NCBI RefSeq assembly: GCF_964199755.1
Contig: NC_133911.1
Location: 3,809,001 to 3,873,000 of the forward strand
Direction of reading: 5' to 3'
Length of the DNA: 64,000 bases
Origin: Larus michahellis
Lineage: Eukaryota > Chordata > Aves > Charadriiformes > Laridae
Notes under the pieces: model-generated
What the model saw: only the letters and a program-made list of their open reading frames with translations
The model's database searches: none
Told to the model about the DNA's origin: nothing
Position numbers and translations under genes: made by a program
Shown: in pieces, positions 1 to 13,670 of the stretch
Layout of the letters: every line of letters begins with the position of its first letter
Position numbering within the stretch: the stretch's first letter is position 1

Positions 1-81
1 CAACAGCAGATACCTCTATCCCACCTAGAAGTGGGATGGGGATGCATCTCAGATTGCCACCATGAGATAAGAACAGACAAA
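1..81 (+). repeat. Copy A of an approximately 80-bp dispersed direct repeat
   Basis: Nearly identical to 6490-6570: CAACAGCAGATACCTCTAT at the start, then GTGGGATGGGGATGCATCTC. I count two mismatches. The window edge cuts copy A, so the left boundary is unknown. Confidence 0.9.
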
Positions 82-3000
82 CTTGCTGCATCTCAGGCTG
101 GCTGATTTTGAAGGCAGGGATGCAGCACCAACCATGGCGGTAAGGCAAAGATTGTAGAAATGAAATCATCCTTCCATCCTGGTAGAAGCTTGCTGGAGGA
201 GGCACTGTGCTTGAGGACCGTATTCCGCCCTAGGAGCATATCAGACATGGCCTCTGTTCTTCCACTGTCTCAGGCGGTCAAGCCACATCATTTCCTTGTA
301 TCTGGTTTTCTGAATTCTGAGATATGAATAACCCTCACTTCGTGATGTGCTTTGAGGTCCTGGGGAAAAAAAGGTACCATAGAAATATCTGCAGTCCTTG
401 TAAAGTAAAGATGAAGCATATAGCTAATCAACTGCTAGAAGGGATAACTCTTCCTACCATTCTTCTGGTAGTAATTCCCAGCTTTCATGAGCTCAATCCC
501 ATTTGGATTTAGGGCTATCGCAGCGGAGGCTGGAGTCAAACCAGGTCAGAGCCAAAGCTACAAGCCAACAAATACTGTTTGGAGCTTGTGTGCTGAAGTG
601 AGCTTGTGCCTTTGCCCAGGAGTTTGCATGCTGCCTGTGTGGTTCTGTGGTGGCCCAAGCTATGACTTCAGAAAGGACAGAGAATAAGTGGCTGAGAATG
701 AATAGTGTTATTTTTCCACAGCTCATTAAATCTCTAGTAAGTGACTTGCTGTGTTGCTTTTGGGAGGATGTTTTGTGGTTGCTGAGGGGAAGATGGCTAA
801 TGTGTTTATTTGTATGTTGCAGTTTGGAAAATTCCTCAAGTTGTATTTCTTTCTGTTTCAGCTGGGGCCTCAGTCGGCGCTGATGCTGCAGAGGTTGCCA
901 AAGCTGGTGAAAGGGAAGGCAGGCAGAAGGGGGGAAAGGGCTTTCCCATCTCTCTCATCATGGATAACAATCCCTACCTCACCTAGCATGGTGTTCTTTA
1001 TGCTTCACACACCAGAGGCCTCATCCTCGTCTTCTGAGGGGGGGAGATATGAGGGAAACAGCCCGTTTGGGTTGAAGCCAGCTTCCCTTCTGTGTGTTTT
1101 CTGGCTGATCTGTTTGACTCCCTTTCTGATAGGAGTGCTACCTAGACGTCATTGAGGGGGGTGTCCTGTCCTGGGGCAGTCACTGCACGTATGAACGGGG
1201 CAAACCCTGCTTGCCTCACGGATTTACAAAATTGCTATTGAGATCCAGAATGCGGCACTTGTGATTTGGGTCTGATTGATAGTCCCCCAGGGGAGGAAAC
1301 AGTCCAGCAGGCTCTTGAAGTACTGCTCAGCCTCGTCTTCTTGCCACTGATAAAGGTCTATGCCTAGCAAACCTAGAACAACGTTGCAGCCATAGAAGTA
1401 TTCTGCACTGATCTCTGGGCAAACACAGGAGGAAATAGCTACCTACTGACCGCATCTAGATGGATGGGGACTTGTAGTGAAAAGATGAGCTGCAAGGACA
1501 TCTCACCACTCCCATGTGTTTGCTGGATGTCTTCAGGTATGAATCTATTGCTTTCAAAGAATCTGCACCCTCTTGAAGTGTGAATTTGGGCCCCCATAAA
1601 GTCAACTTCCACGCAGCCCTTGTACTCAATCCCTGCCCTGCACAAGAAGTGTAGCCAAGGAACGGAACGCTGGTTTGTGATGGAGTTAGTGCAGAGATGT
1701 CGTCCTGCGGACTTGTCGCAGGAGGTGAGCAAGTTGCCGAGGATGTTGTGGCCACACATTGTGGTCTTGCGATGAAGGAGCTTTCCACAGGTTGTCTTGT
1801 TGCGTGGAAGAGACCCAGAGCACTTAGGTATTTCCCAGGACAATCTCATATCAATCCTACAACGCTGCTTTGAGTCCCTGCACAGCCTTCAGTGTTACTC
1901 TCTGCTTACCTCCCCTGGCTCCACTCATCACAACATGGGTGGCATATCCAGTCCAAGTAGACTATGCTTTCCTGCTGTCAGATTATTCTTGGCAGTCTGG
2001 AGGTTCTTTATAACTGGTTCTCTGAGAGAGCTAAGAAAGATCAACACACACTATGCCATTTTGTCTGGGAGGCAAGGAGGCAATGTGAGGAGAGGGTGAG
2101 GCATCAGGAAACAGGGGAGAGCAGCTGACTGAGGGAAACTTAGGTCTCCTGTCAGCCTGCCTTGGGTAACATTTGGCTCAGAGAACTTTCTAAGGTTTAA
2201 AACAGCACAGCTGTGCGTAGGGTTGCTGGAGACACTGGGATTATGCTACTTTATGGCTCCTGAGAATCTCAGTTGACAACATTTTTGTGTAAGATGCAAG
2301 CTGTGGCCTCTAAAACTCAAATAGGGGCAAATGCGATGTGTTTGTGCTCCAAGAACGGGACTGGAGTTTATGCTGCACACCTTCTAAAACTGCACGGCTG
2401 AGATACCGATGCTGGTGTAGAGGTTACCTTTGCTTGAGGACACCCTCAGTATTCTGTCTGGCTTTTACGTGGTAGGAGAAGAAACCCGTACAGTCCTTGC
2501 TCCATCCCTCCCAACCCCTGGGTACAGTCAGCACAGCCAGCTGCTATCTTTGACACCTCAGGATCCACGACATGTAAAAGCCATGGTTCTTTTCTCCCTG
2601 CATAGGTATGATCCAAGTCGCGTTCTTGCCCAATGAAATTTAAGAGTTGTGAGTGCGCAAAGCAGTTCCACCGCACGCGTACCTCTACTAGGGAAATCAC
2701 AGACTGCCGCCAGAAACACACATAAAACCTAGCAGTGCCTGCTTCTCTGATGCTTTCCTCTTCCAAAATATTCTGCAGATGTTCATTTTTACCCCATTGC
2801 AGAGAGGTCGGTCCCCACATTTTGCAGAGGCTGAAGCTAAGCTATTGAGTGGGTCAAACCATGGCTGCCAGTAGAGTTGCCTTCTTCCCATCCTTAGCCT
2901 TTCTGCATCCTGCATTTGAGCAGACGCACAAGCTAACTTCTTGGCAACTTAATGCAATGTATGAAATCAGCCTTTTACTGTCAAATTTGCCAATATTTCA

Positions 3001-6000
3001 TGGCATAATGAAGTTAATTGACTCAGTAGACCTGCAATTTCACACATAACAACTCACAGGTTACTAAGCAAACAACAGGAGTTCAGGAACTGCAGTTCTT
3101 ACAAAATGAGATCATGTCCATTCCACTTCCAACACAGCGTTTCTGTTCTCTATTGGCCTGACACCCAGGTGAAAACAGTCTACTTGTTTCACGCCATTTT
3201 AGCAAAGAGCTGGGAATAACCAGCACTCAGTTTGTAAGCGATATGAGTGATATCTGCTTCCACAGAAACACAACCATCGACTAGCTGGCCATAGCCCAAA
3301 CATCCAGGTAAAATAGTTACGTGCTACCACAGCTATCTGTGTCCACATACCCAAGCTACCAAACTGTCATAGTAGACATGATATAGATGTAGAGAAAGTA
3401 GGCAGAGTATGACCTCTGAGGCCGCATCCTAGAAACACTTGCTTCCGTTCAACTGTGAAGTGGCACCTTGCTTCTGTCTTATTATTCAGTGTATGGTCCC
3501 AGTCTCCTTTCTGACAGGACAATGGAAGTTGGGTGGTAAAACGATAAACTGCAAGTTTGTCTGGAGAATGAAGTTTTCCAGCACATGAGGGAATGTGATG
3601 GTGTTTACCACCAAGAGGCGATTGGAGGCCAGTTGGACACAGAGTTCAGTGTCAAAAGATGATGGAGAACTGAGCACCATTTGTGGAGGCTTTGAAATGA
3701 ATAAACAGGAAAGCAAACGTCAGAGAGGGAAGGAATTTGCCTTCAAAATGGATGGCCTCCAAAGGCATCTGCTCGCAGTCTAACCATGATAATGATTTAT
3801 TGTCTCCTTTGGGCTGACTTTAACCTCACTTGACTGCCAAATGCAGAGTATAGGCCTGCCTTGCCCCGGGGAACACTCAGCATGAAATACAGACTCACAG
3901 GGAAGATGACAGCCAGGGAACAAGCATAGGAAAGGAGCTGATTTTGCCAGGTATGGATCTTTGTCTGCCCCAGGAGGAATCTTCCCCGCTTCAGTCCAAA
4001 GTGGCTTGTAAACTGATTTCTTGGTGGCCTTCAGCAAGTTATGAGCAAATTGCTCTCAAAACCAAATGAGTGTGATCGCACAAAAGGCTGCATCTCTCCA
4101 TCATTGGGAACTTAAAGCTACATTTAAAGGTAAAACAGTGCCATTCTCTTCAGGAGTTACTGGGGGGAATTGCGGCACTAAAGAAAATTCATTCACTTAC
4201 TCGTAACTAATGTCTAAGTTCTAGGATTTTCTCCCGTACGTGTGGCTGTATCAGCAGTAAAAGTCAACTGCTGTGCACTCATAAACCATGTGGGCACTCC
4301 TGATAGGTACTTGGGTACATTCCCTGGGAGGGAAATGAGGCGGAATAGCAAGGTATTGGGAATTAAGTGTTGTCAGAACAATAATTACGACTTCTTTCAC
4401 CCAGTGCTTATTACCATAGACTTCTTCCTACTGGGGAGGCAGGAGTTTGTAGATATGTCTGAGTAAGGGGAAAGCCATGCAGTGAACTGGCATCCTGAGC
4501 TCTGTAAATAAGAAAAGGGTTCGTATTTCTGCTGTACATATCCTAGTGTACTCACATAACTGCGGTAGTCAACCAGTATCTCATGCTTAAAAACATATAG
4601 TAGAAATAGAAAAGGTCCAGCAAAGGTTAAGAGGTATAGTCAGAAGTGCAGTGTCATATTGTACAGAGAGATGTTAAATAGACTATGACTGTTCTGCTTG
4701 GGAAAAAAGATTAATGCAGGAGACAATAAAAGCCTATAAAATCACATAAAGCAGAAAAGAGGAATAAGGTAGACACAATTTCTTGTAATCCGTGGCAAAG
4801 GAGTACGCAGACCCCAGCACCAGACTATTTCCCTGCATTGTCATGTGTTGACAAGAAGATTTCAGAAATGTAGCCAACACCCTCAGAGAACAGAGTGGGA
4901 GAAGCACGTAAGCCTGGCTTTGCCCAAAGTGAATCAAGATGATATTCATTCCAGGAAATTTGTTTTCATTCACTGGAGAATTTAATTAGCCATGGAAGGA
5001 ACTCTAATTACACTTTAGAAAAAAGTCTTGGGATCCATGTGACTGAGAGCCAGTCATTTTCTATTGTTTCGAAAGTAAACACTGGGGGCCTCCGCAATTT
5101 TTAGACCATCTGAGTTACAACGAAAATAACAAAGATGGATGAAGTTGATTCAAACTTTAAAAAAAGGCAACAAAGTATTTCCCAGGAGCATGGTGCCTGC
5201 ACCTCCTGGCAAGCACTCGCTTGTTAGCCAAACTTCACCGTATTCGAAAGGCACTGCCATCGGATTGTACACGAGCGCTTTCCCTGGGACAATCCCTCAG
5301 GAACGTGGGTCAAACTTTTACTTTGTGCCTCTCTCTATCTGCAAGCAGGTACTCCTTGGCTAGAGAATGGGCCACAAAATGAGCAGGCAGTGGAGATTTG
5401 AGGGTGCTGGAGAGAGCGCAGCTTGCTACACGTTAAAATGCTTATTTCGAGTCTTTATAATGAGATTCGAATGAATTTAATTTAAACAGAACAATCAAAG
5501 TCTAGGTTCCTCATTTGTTTTCCTGGCCTCACAGTGGACTTGCCTCATTGCCTGCTATAACCCTCCAAAAATTAAGACTTGAGACCCCAGAAGAATGATA
5601 TTGCGCTAATAATATATCACAACATTCAAGCTAATACCATAAGGCTCAACAGCCCTGGCCAGGGCAAGCTGCTTTGCTTTCCAATGCCTCAGTGTTTTCC
5701 TCTGTAACCGAGGCAGAAGAAATCCTTACTTGCCTTACAGATGTGCATGTGAGGCTTAATGAGGCTTGATTAAAGTTATCAAAGCACTTTTGAGATCTTT
5801 GATAGGATAAGAAGCTTCCCAAATGCCAAACAGTGCTCTTTCCAGATGAGTTAGGTCTAACTCAATCCCTGTGAGAGCACACAGATGGTATTTCCCTCGG
5901 TAATATCGTTGAATTTTGGCTATGTGGAGAGCTCTTTGGTTCTTGGCTACAGAATTGTGTAAGACAAACATCCTGAGGCTGGTGACCATCTGGAAGACTC

Positions 6001-6489
6001 TGATTAGTGGTAACATCTGCCTTAAGTCTCTGGACACCAGATGGCAGAAAACAACTTAGTACATTGTCCAGGGAAGCCAGGCTAACCCAGGAGATCTGTT
6101 CTTCTGCTAATAGTTAAAGCAATGTTTTTAGGTACGTTGCTGTGCAGTGTATGCTACAGGGTGCTGCGGATGGCTGTAATATCATCCCAGGTGAAGAGAC
6201 TTAGGACATGGGAGATGGAAACTAACCTAAGGGAAACATTGCATGATCTAGAGGGTACCGCAGTACCCTAGGTTATTCTCCATGACGTCTCTACCATGGC
6301 CTTTGCACTCAGAGTAGTATGGTGTAGTGCAAAGAGAAGGTACGCAGGACAAGGAATTCGCTGGTAGCACCGAAACATGTTTCTGAAACGTGCAAACGCT
6401 GCAGGAGACAAGCGTCTATTCAAACATCTTTTTTCCGAGTAACTGTGTAACTGTGGAGGTCGGCATGGTCTGATGGTATCTCAAAGAAA

Positions 6490-6570
6490 GCAACAGCAGA
6501 TACCTCTATTCCACCTAGAAGTGGGATGGGGATGCATCTCAGATTGCCACCATGAGATAAGACCAGACAA
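6490..6570 (+). repeat. Copy B of the approximately 80-bp dispersed direct repeat
   Basis: Same orientation as copy A, 6.5 kb away. Similarity stops shortly after CAGACAAACT. It matches no repeat family that I know. Confidence 0.9.
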
Positions 6571-6875
6571 ACTTTCTGAGTTTCCAGTTAGAGCTTTTTT
6601 TAACACGATGAATCCATTAACCTCCGGAGCGAGCGAACATTTGAAAAGCTCTGATGAGTTATGAGCAAAGGACATTGCTTAACAAATTTGGTGGCTTTGT
6701 TTTAAACAGATAAAAAATAAGTGCAAGTGGCTGGGGAAAGTCAAGGTTCAGGTAAAAAGGAAAGGTGCTGAGGAGTCATGCAAGGGGAGAAATTATGTGG
6801 AACTCGGGAGCTAGTTTTTGTATCCTGGCTACGTTACGGTTTATCTGACATTCTATATTCCCCTTGGATTAATCT

Positions 6876-6896
6876 GTTGTTGTTGTTGTTGTTGTT
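6876..6896 (+). repeat. (TGT)n microsatellite
   Basis: Seven TGT units followed by a T run. Confidence 0.95.
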
Positions 6897-7299
6897 TTTT
6901 TTAATCCAAATGGCTGAATGTCTGTAGGAGGTAAAGTGATTCCTCTCTTAAGCTAGGATTTACCAGGCAATGTGTTACTTACAGCCTCCTAAATTACTTT
7001 TCTTTTCTTTTTTTTTTTTTGAGAGTGCAGGTACTTTTATATTATTGCTGTATGTTGGTAGTGCTGAAATTGTTTGGTTTTGAGACCGGTATCACCAACA
7101 GCCAGAGAGCGGAGTCTGGTGTCTGCGGCTGAGCTCCAGAGCTCGGGTTGGTGTGCATGGGGCAGCGTGTGTGCTCAGACAACCCCTGGCTCTGGCTCCT
7201 GCCCTCTCTGGTACCTCCTAAGAGCATTTCAAAATCAGATCCAACCTTTCCTGTTTATGGATCCTCACACTGAACCAGATGCCTCTTCTGGTGGGGGGC

Positions 7300-7388
7300 A
7301 GTTTTCTTCTGAGCTTGATGTGACTCGTTTTTGAAGCTCTTTTCGGGGGTAGATTTCTTCTGAGCTTGATGTGACTCGTTTTCGAAGT
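7300..7388 (+). repeat. 51-bp period tandem duplication
   Basis: The block TTTCTTCTGAGCTTGATGTG followed by ACTCGTTTT-GAAG occurs at about 7303-7337 and again at 7354-7388 with one or two differences. Confidence 0.88.
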
Positions 7389-10300
7389 GGCCTAAAGGTT
7401 GGACTGTTTGTTTGAAATCTGTTCAGGCTGAAGAGCTCAATTGCTGCTGAAGAAAGGAAAGCTTTGCTGAGTTCTTCAAATTCTCCATTAAAACCCTGCT
7501 TAGCGGAGCAGCTTAAATCTTAACAATTTAGGGACATGGTGTGCTGAGATCACATTTTGGCATGCTGAACAAAACTGTTGTATTGTTTGATTAGTTTTTC
7601 TTTTGTGTATCCATGTGTTACTTTTATCTTAACCTTAGTTTGCAGATTTTGGGTGGAAAGAGGCTCTTTTCTTTTTTCTCTGGATCTGTTCAACACCTAA
7701 TACAACAGCGGCCATAGTAATAGTAGACAATACTAAAAGAAAGAGTGAACAAGTTAAAGGAATTCTATTAAAATTGTGAGATAAATGTAGCTATTTATAG
7801 TCTATCTTCATATAGCCCTTTCTTCTGTACCAGCTCCCTGAGACCCAGTCCTCAGCTGCATTCACCAGTGGCCACCGTCCATTAATGGGCTTTGGATCAA
7901 TTAATGAATCGGCTCTTTCATTAATTATTGAGACAGTTGGATCCGGCCTTTCAGAAGCAGGTGATGCTAAATGCACAGAGAAATACGTCGTGTCCGTCGA
8001 AAGGGGGAGCGTGGTGTGATGGTTCTGCAGAGTTGGCAGTTCTCGGGTCAGGCCAACATGGCTGGAGCTTTTCCAGGCCCAGAAAACCCATGCTTCGTAG
8101 CAGATCGGATGGGAGCTGACCACCCACTCTCACTATGCTTTATTTACACAGGAACAGTAATCCGGATCGCCTCAGCAAGGATATGTGGAGAGATACATAC
8201 GTTGGCCTCCGTTTGTGCTTCGTTAACCTCTTTGTGGCCATGGCTGGGACTCGTCCTGCGTCTTAGCATTGGGAACTCGGGGAAATGGTTCCGCTACGGC
8301 GATGTGACGAGGAGAAATGCAACAGCTCTGGCTTCATTCTCCTGGACATGGGCAGCCAGACCTGGGGACACTGGGACCTCCTGCACAGCCTGGTTTTAGA
8401 CCGTGCAGTATGGCAGAATTCTCTGTCTCAAAACACTGAAATTCTCCTTCGATACAAGGCCTGTAAGATTTCAGTGCTGCTGGACTTGGACTCTGAACCA
8501 GATTTAAACACGAGCCCAACCCCTGAAACTAACTTCAGAATCTGCCTGGCTGCCAGGCAAGAGGAGCGTATTTTTCTGGCCAATTTCTGCTTAGTACAGT
8601 GACGGACATTCGCTTCTCGACAACCTTGGTGGGAATTCTGAAATAACGCCCCTGACTTTGCAAGGCTGACTCCAGGCGTACATGGCAGAGACTGAAATCA
8701 GAATCCGATTTAGCTCCTCCTTGGTGTTTAATCATAATCCTTCCTTTTCGAAAAGCCTTTCTGCCATACCTAGCGGGGGCTCATTGAGGGATGTCTCTGC
8801 AAACAGAATTTTTGTACCGTGGCCAGATTTAAACCTCTGTATTTTTTTTATTCCCTCACATCTGCTTATGAGCTGGAACCAAGAGTAAACCTGTTCGCAA
8901 TTAAAAACACGCTAGTGCCCTCATACGTGAAAAGTGTGCACTACTGGCTGCACAGGGGCACCTCCTGCAAGGTTTCATGGGGTCCCCCTTCTCACCATGG
9001 CCTGGTTGTTCGGGCTTCTTGTTCAGTGCTCAAATTCCTGTCCCTTACATTCCTCTCTCCTCTTATATTTTTGACACGAGAAGAGTTTATTTCTGTGCTC
9101 CCTGCAGAGATGAATTCTAACAAAAGGGAGCCGAATGCTTTATGGTTGAACTTTGGGAAACTCTTCATCAACTGCCATGGGCTTCCACTGCTTTGCTGTG
9201 GCTGGGCAGATGTTATCTTGTCCCCTCTTTGACTGTAACTCTTGCAACAGCAACAACACAGAAAAAGTGGTTGCTCTTGAGTTGTGTGTTTTGTTGTGGT
9301 TTGGGGTTTTTTTGTGGGCTCTTAAAAACCAGCTTGCACACATCAGTGATATTCCATCCTTCCTCTACGAGCCCGTGTCCCTGCACAGTGTGCTGCGACA
9401 GAGCCGGGGACCCAAAACCACAGATGAGAGTAGGAAATGAATGTATAAATCAGAGCATTACCACGGCGCCCGCTAGCAGTGCCATACCAGACAGAGGACA
9501 CTGCTTGTCATTGTCTCACCCATAAACCCCACTGGAAGCGGTTTAGGTTACTGCTGGAAGGTTCTCTGGCTTGGCCTCTGAATCCACCTCTGCAGAAGGT
9601 TTGGCTGAGTCGCCTTGTAGAATTTGAGAGGGGAAAAGCACACTAGGTTTGATGACTGCAAGATGATACTCTTGCATGCTCTCTGTTGTTTTACAGCTCT
9701 TGCAAGTAAGTACACAGGAGGCAAAAAATCAATTCGTTTCATTTAATATAGTGGAGTTTCTCAAAAAATCAGGCAGACTGCAAAGTGGATCAATCACTTC
9801 TGCTTCTTGGCAGAGGAAATACTAACTCAAATACTGATCTATTCCCTCAGCGCATAAACTCCGTTTGTTAACAAATTATTTCTTATCAAAGGTAGCCCCC
9901 AGGACTAAGCGCACTCATGCTTGCAAAATCAATTTTTGACCAGCGTACGGAGTGACAAAATTTCTCTTCTTTGACACCTGAGTACGAAATTTCCGGCGTC
10001 TCCAGTAGGCTCTGTCTCAGCTAAGAAAGTCCCGTGTCTCAGCTGGAGAGAGCGGAGTGAGCATGATGTGAGTTTGATTAAATGGCAGGCAATCTGATGG
10101 ACCACAGAGCCTCTTCCACCAGTAAGCAGTGAGTTCAGATCCATGCTGGGCCAGTACAGGAGTACTGGGCAGCCACTGGGAAAGGAATGAGTGGGTTCCA
10201 TCCTGCAAAGTGCAAATGTTTTTTGCTTGCTGGTGGCCTTGGCAAAGCTGCCCTGTTTTGATGGGCTCTAAGCAGTGGATTATGTCAGCATTCTTGCAAG

Positions 10301-11681
10301 GGGCCCCTTCTAGCCCTATGTGGAGAACAAGGGCACGTAGGAAGAGCTTTGTTAAAGGGTGCCACGTCTCAGCACGCTGCTGGGAAAAGGGACAGAGGAG
10401 AGAAAGCAAAAGGCATCTGCTCCCTTGGTAGCCCGTGCCCTGAGCCAGCGGGACGCAGCCTCTCAATCCCCAGGGAGAAGGAGCGATGGGTCAGTTCACC
10501 AGCGGTGGTTGGCAAGTTCTAAGCCATGCTGGTGTGGCTGGCGTTGTCATGGGGGGGTCATGGTGCCTAGGGGGGCTCAGTCCTGAGCAGAGCGAGACTG
10601 TAAGCACCATCACATTTCCCTGAGACCTTTAGTCCTTGAGAGCACTCAGCCCATTGCAGGATTCATCCCCGTACGCACCATCTGGGCTGACCTAGGATGC
10701 AGTTCCCTGCTCTGGTGAATGTCCCAGCCCTCTGTGGGTTGGGCTCAGCTTGAACATTGCTGTAACGTTGTCTTTGTTGGTTTAATTTTCTAATAACATA
10801 TTTCACCGAGCAATGCAGCCAGACTGGAGCCATAACCCAGAACAGCAGTTGGCATGAAAAACTCTACTGTATTTCTGACACTGGGGTCTTTTATAGCCAG
10901 GGTCTGATGGTTTCAGCACCAGTGCAATTGCAACCAAGTATTAAATATCCCAATTAGTGCAATTCACAGTTATCGACAACACTGTTTTCTTTCCAACATT
11001 CCCCAAGGACAAGAAACTGCTCTGTGTGCATCTGAAAGCTTTGGAAAGAGGAGGCGTTCAGCAGTAGGTGTGTTTAGCATGTGGTTCTCCAGAGCTGATT
11101 TGGGGCTGGGCAGAGGTGACACGTTGGCTTTCTTGGGCAGCCAAGGCAAACAAGACTCAACAGCCCTAATCCACCATCTAAGAGGGGCATCCATGTAGCA
11201 ACAGGTATTTGTTGGACTCTTGCTTGCACACAGAAGAGCTGAGAGATGAGAAGACCTGAACTAGAATATGTTTGCCCAGCAGAAGTCTGTCTCGCTTCAG
11301 CGTCTGCACAAGCCTCCAAACACAGGCATTTATTTTGCATTTCCCCCTGCGTTGTGGAAAAGAGCAGAAGAAAGCTCTGAAATATTCAAGGGAAAAGCAC
11401 AATAATATTAAAACAGTTTCTCCAGTTTAGGCGTTTCTGGCTGTGCTCTTGCGGGCTCTAGTGCCTGCCAAACCTGGGCTACCATCGTCACTTTGTGATT
11501 GTTACCCAATGCAGCTACATTAAAATGCTGTTTGCCCAAGCTCATTTCACTGGTTTGTTCTAGATTTGCCCAGAAAAAAAAAAAGGGGGAAAAAATAATT
11601 CCTCACATTTCCTTCCCTCTAACCTGGCTACCTGGTGTCGTTCACAAATAAGGGCCCGATCCCCCAAGTGCAGAAGACCGC

Positions 11682-11747
11682 GCTCATTATTAAGCACATG
11701 CTGCCAATGAATTATTAAGCTCATTATTAAGCACATGCTGCCAATGA
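11682..11747 (+). repeat. 37-bp period tandem duplication
   Basis: GCTCATTATTAAGCACATGC and the following TGCCAATGAA are repeated at 11682 and 11719 without visible mismatch. Confidence 0.9.
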
Positions 11748-12502
11748 AACGCAGGATTGACTTCTGCAGGATTGCCTCCCAAGGATCAGTGATTGCCAAA
11801 TGACCATCTTATCCCAATAAATCTATCTTTAATTTTTGTTTTGTTTTGTTTTCTCCACCTTCAGTTTCTTGCTCTGTAAAGCCAGAGAGGGCAACAACAC
11901 GGCTGCAGAAAAATGCTGGATCTCAAGAGTTAAAAAACGACAGTAAAAAAAAAATAATCATAACTGCCTTTTAAATAAACATCAGTGTTACTGATCCAGT
12001 TGTTTATGACTCTCTGTTCCAGCCCATTTCACTGACAAAAGCCAAGTGAAATTAGCGTTTGATGCCTGAGAAGAGATGGAAAGCCATCGGCCTCAGATGA
12101 AAGGGGAAGCAGTGAAATAAACAACTCTGATTGCATGGAAGGGGTTGCGTGTTCGCTTAGAAAGAAATCAGTGAATCACAGGTTGTTTTCAGTCAGGAGA
12201 AGAAAGAACGCATTCTGTATAATTCAAGGAACGGGGACACGGAGATACTTCAAGACCTCCGCGCTGCTGCTGCCCAGCCTGAGGAGAGATGCCACAGCAG
12301 CCGGGGGGCCCGGGCAGGACCATGACAATGTGGCTCAGTCCTTTGATTTTGCTCCTGACCAGCAATACCAGCAAGTTCTTTGTGGCCAGGAGTCTGAGCT
12401 GATTAGCTTGAGTTCAGCGTCATGCTAACGCGGTTATAAAGTCTTCCCGAGACAGCTGGCTTGTGTCAAACTCGTGCAGTAGGAGATGACGCTCGGATCT
12501 TT

Positions 12503-12818
12503 GTAGAGAGGTTGGTGCTGGTCTCTTCTCACAGGTCATTAGCGATAGAACAAGAGGGAATGGCTTCAAGCTGCAACAGGGTAGGTTTAGGCTGGACATT
12601 AGGAAAAAACTCTTCCCAGAAAGAGTGGTCAGACACTGGAATAGGCTGCCCAGGGAGGTGGTGGAGTCACCACCCCTGGATGTGTTTAAGACTCGTTTAG
12701 ATGTGGTGTTAAGGGATATGGTGTAAGGGAGAACTTTGTAGAGTGGAGATGATGGTTGGACTCGATGATCCCAAGGGTCTTTTCCAACCTAAATGATTCT
12801 ATGATTCTACGATTCTGT
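12503..12818 (+). mobile_element. CR1 LINE copy (3' end)
   Basis: Starts GTAGAGAGGTTGGTGCTGGT, contains AATAGGCTGCCCAGGGAGGT and GGTTGGACTCGATGATCCCA, and ends in repeated ATTCTATGATTCTACGATT. About 315 bp. Its 3' end faces that of the next copy. Confidence 0.95.
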
Positions 12819-13045
12819 GATCTGAGGGATGATGTCTAATTGTCATCTTGGTCTCCCTGTGCCTCAGCCACCCTCCGAAGTGATTCCATAGCACTAACCT
12901 TTCTAGTGGAGGTACTGTGAGGATAGGATGAGCCTGGGAAATAGCTCACTTCATCTCTTTGTGTTTGTAGAAGAATTTGCGTAGCACTTCTCGTCCTGTC
13001 TGCAAGGCCAGGGCCTTCCAACCAGCTTTGTACCTGTTTAGTAAT

Positions 13046-13158
13046 ATCATAGAATCATAGAATGGTTTGGGTTGGAAGGGACCTTAAAGATCACTTAGTT
13101 CCAACCCCCCTGCCATGGGCAGGGACACCTCCCACTAGATGAGGTTGCTCTGAACCTG
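13046..13158 (-). mobile_element. CR1 LINE fragment (3' end)
   Basis: Reverse strand; begins TCATAGAATCATAGAATGGT, then GGACCTTAAAGATCACTTAG. About 110 bp, inverted relative to the copy 230 bp to the left. Confidence 0.93.
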
Positions 13159-13670
13159 TCTTTTTTCTTGCCTCTGAACAGTCCTACTCCCAACTGCTGC
13201 AAACTCAGCCTCTTACAATTCCCCAATCAAGGATTCTGCAGCCACTTCCAACTTGGTCCTTGCTCGTGCCTGTTCTTGTGCTGGGGGTTCTTCAAAACTG
13301 CACTTCCCGTGCCATGAAGAAATCCCTGGTCAATATGAGCCCTCGCCTGAACATGGAAGGGGAATGCAGTGGGAGGAGAGGAAATTAGGGCCTTTGATCT
13401 CTTGTTTCATCTGCAAGGCATTGAGAGCCAAATACTTTTGGATAAACAAGCTGTCAGAGGTAGGGAGTGAACAGATCCACATGGATTGGGTGGGGTGCTC
13501 TCTGCACGAGCCGACGTGGAACTGGTGTAAGGCAAGCGATGGGATGTTTCCCAAGCGTTCCCCTGCCTGCTGATGTAATCTCCCATTTGTCATGTGCCCT
13601 GGCTAAGGCTGATCTCTATGCATGCCAAGGATGAGTGGAGGCAGACTTGCTGTCAGTCCGAGGATAATTA

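Larger units (their letters stand above)
82..12502. other. Intergenic, no supportable gene (left part)
   Basis: Mixed-composition DNA with many stop codons on both strands. The longest frames (1439-1849 minus, 8285-8602 plus, 10017-10466 minus) show no domain I can name with confidence. No CR1 copy was found here. It holds the direct-repeat copy B, a 51-bp and a 37-bp tandem duplication and the TGT microsatellite. Confidence 0.65.

Noticed and set aside
8285-8602. 105-codon plus-strand frame
   Set aside because: Looked for a C1q or other extracellular domain; found none and no splice structure that would extend it.
10017-10466. 149-codon minus-strand frame
   Set aside because: No recognisable motif, no membrane or repeat pattern, and an overlapping open frame on the other strand; consistent with chance.
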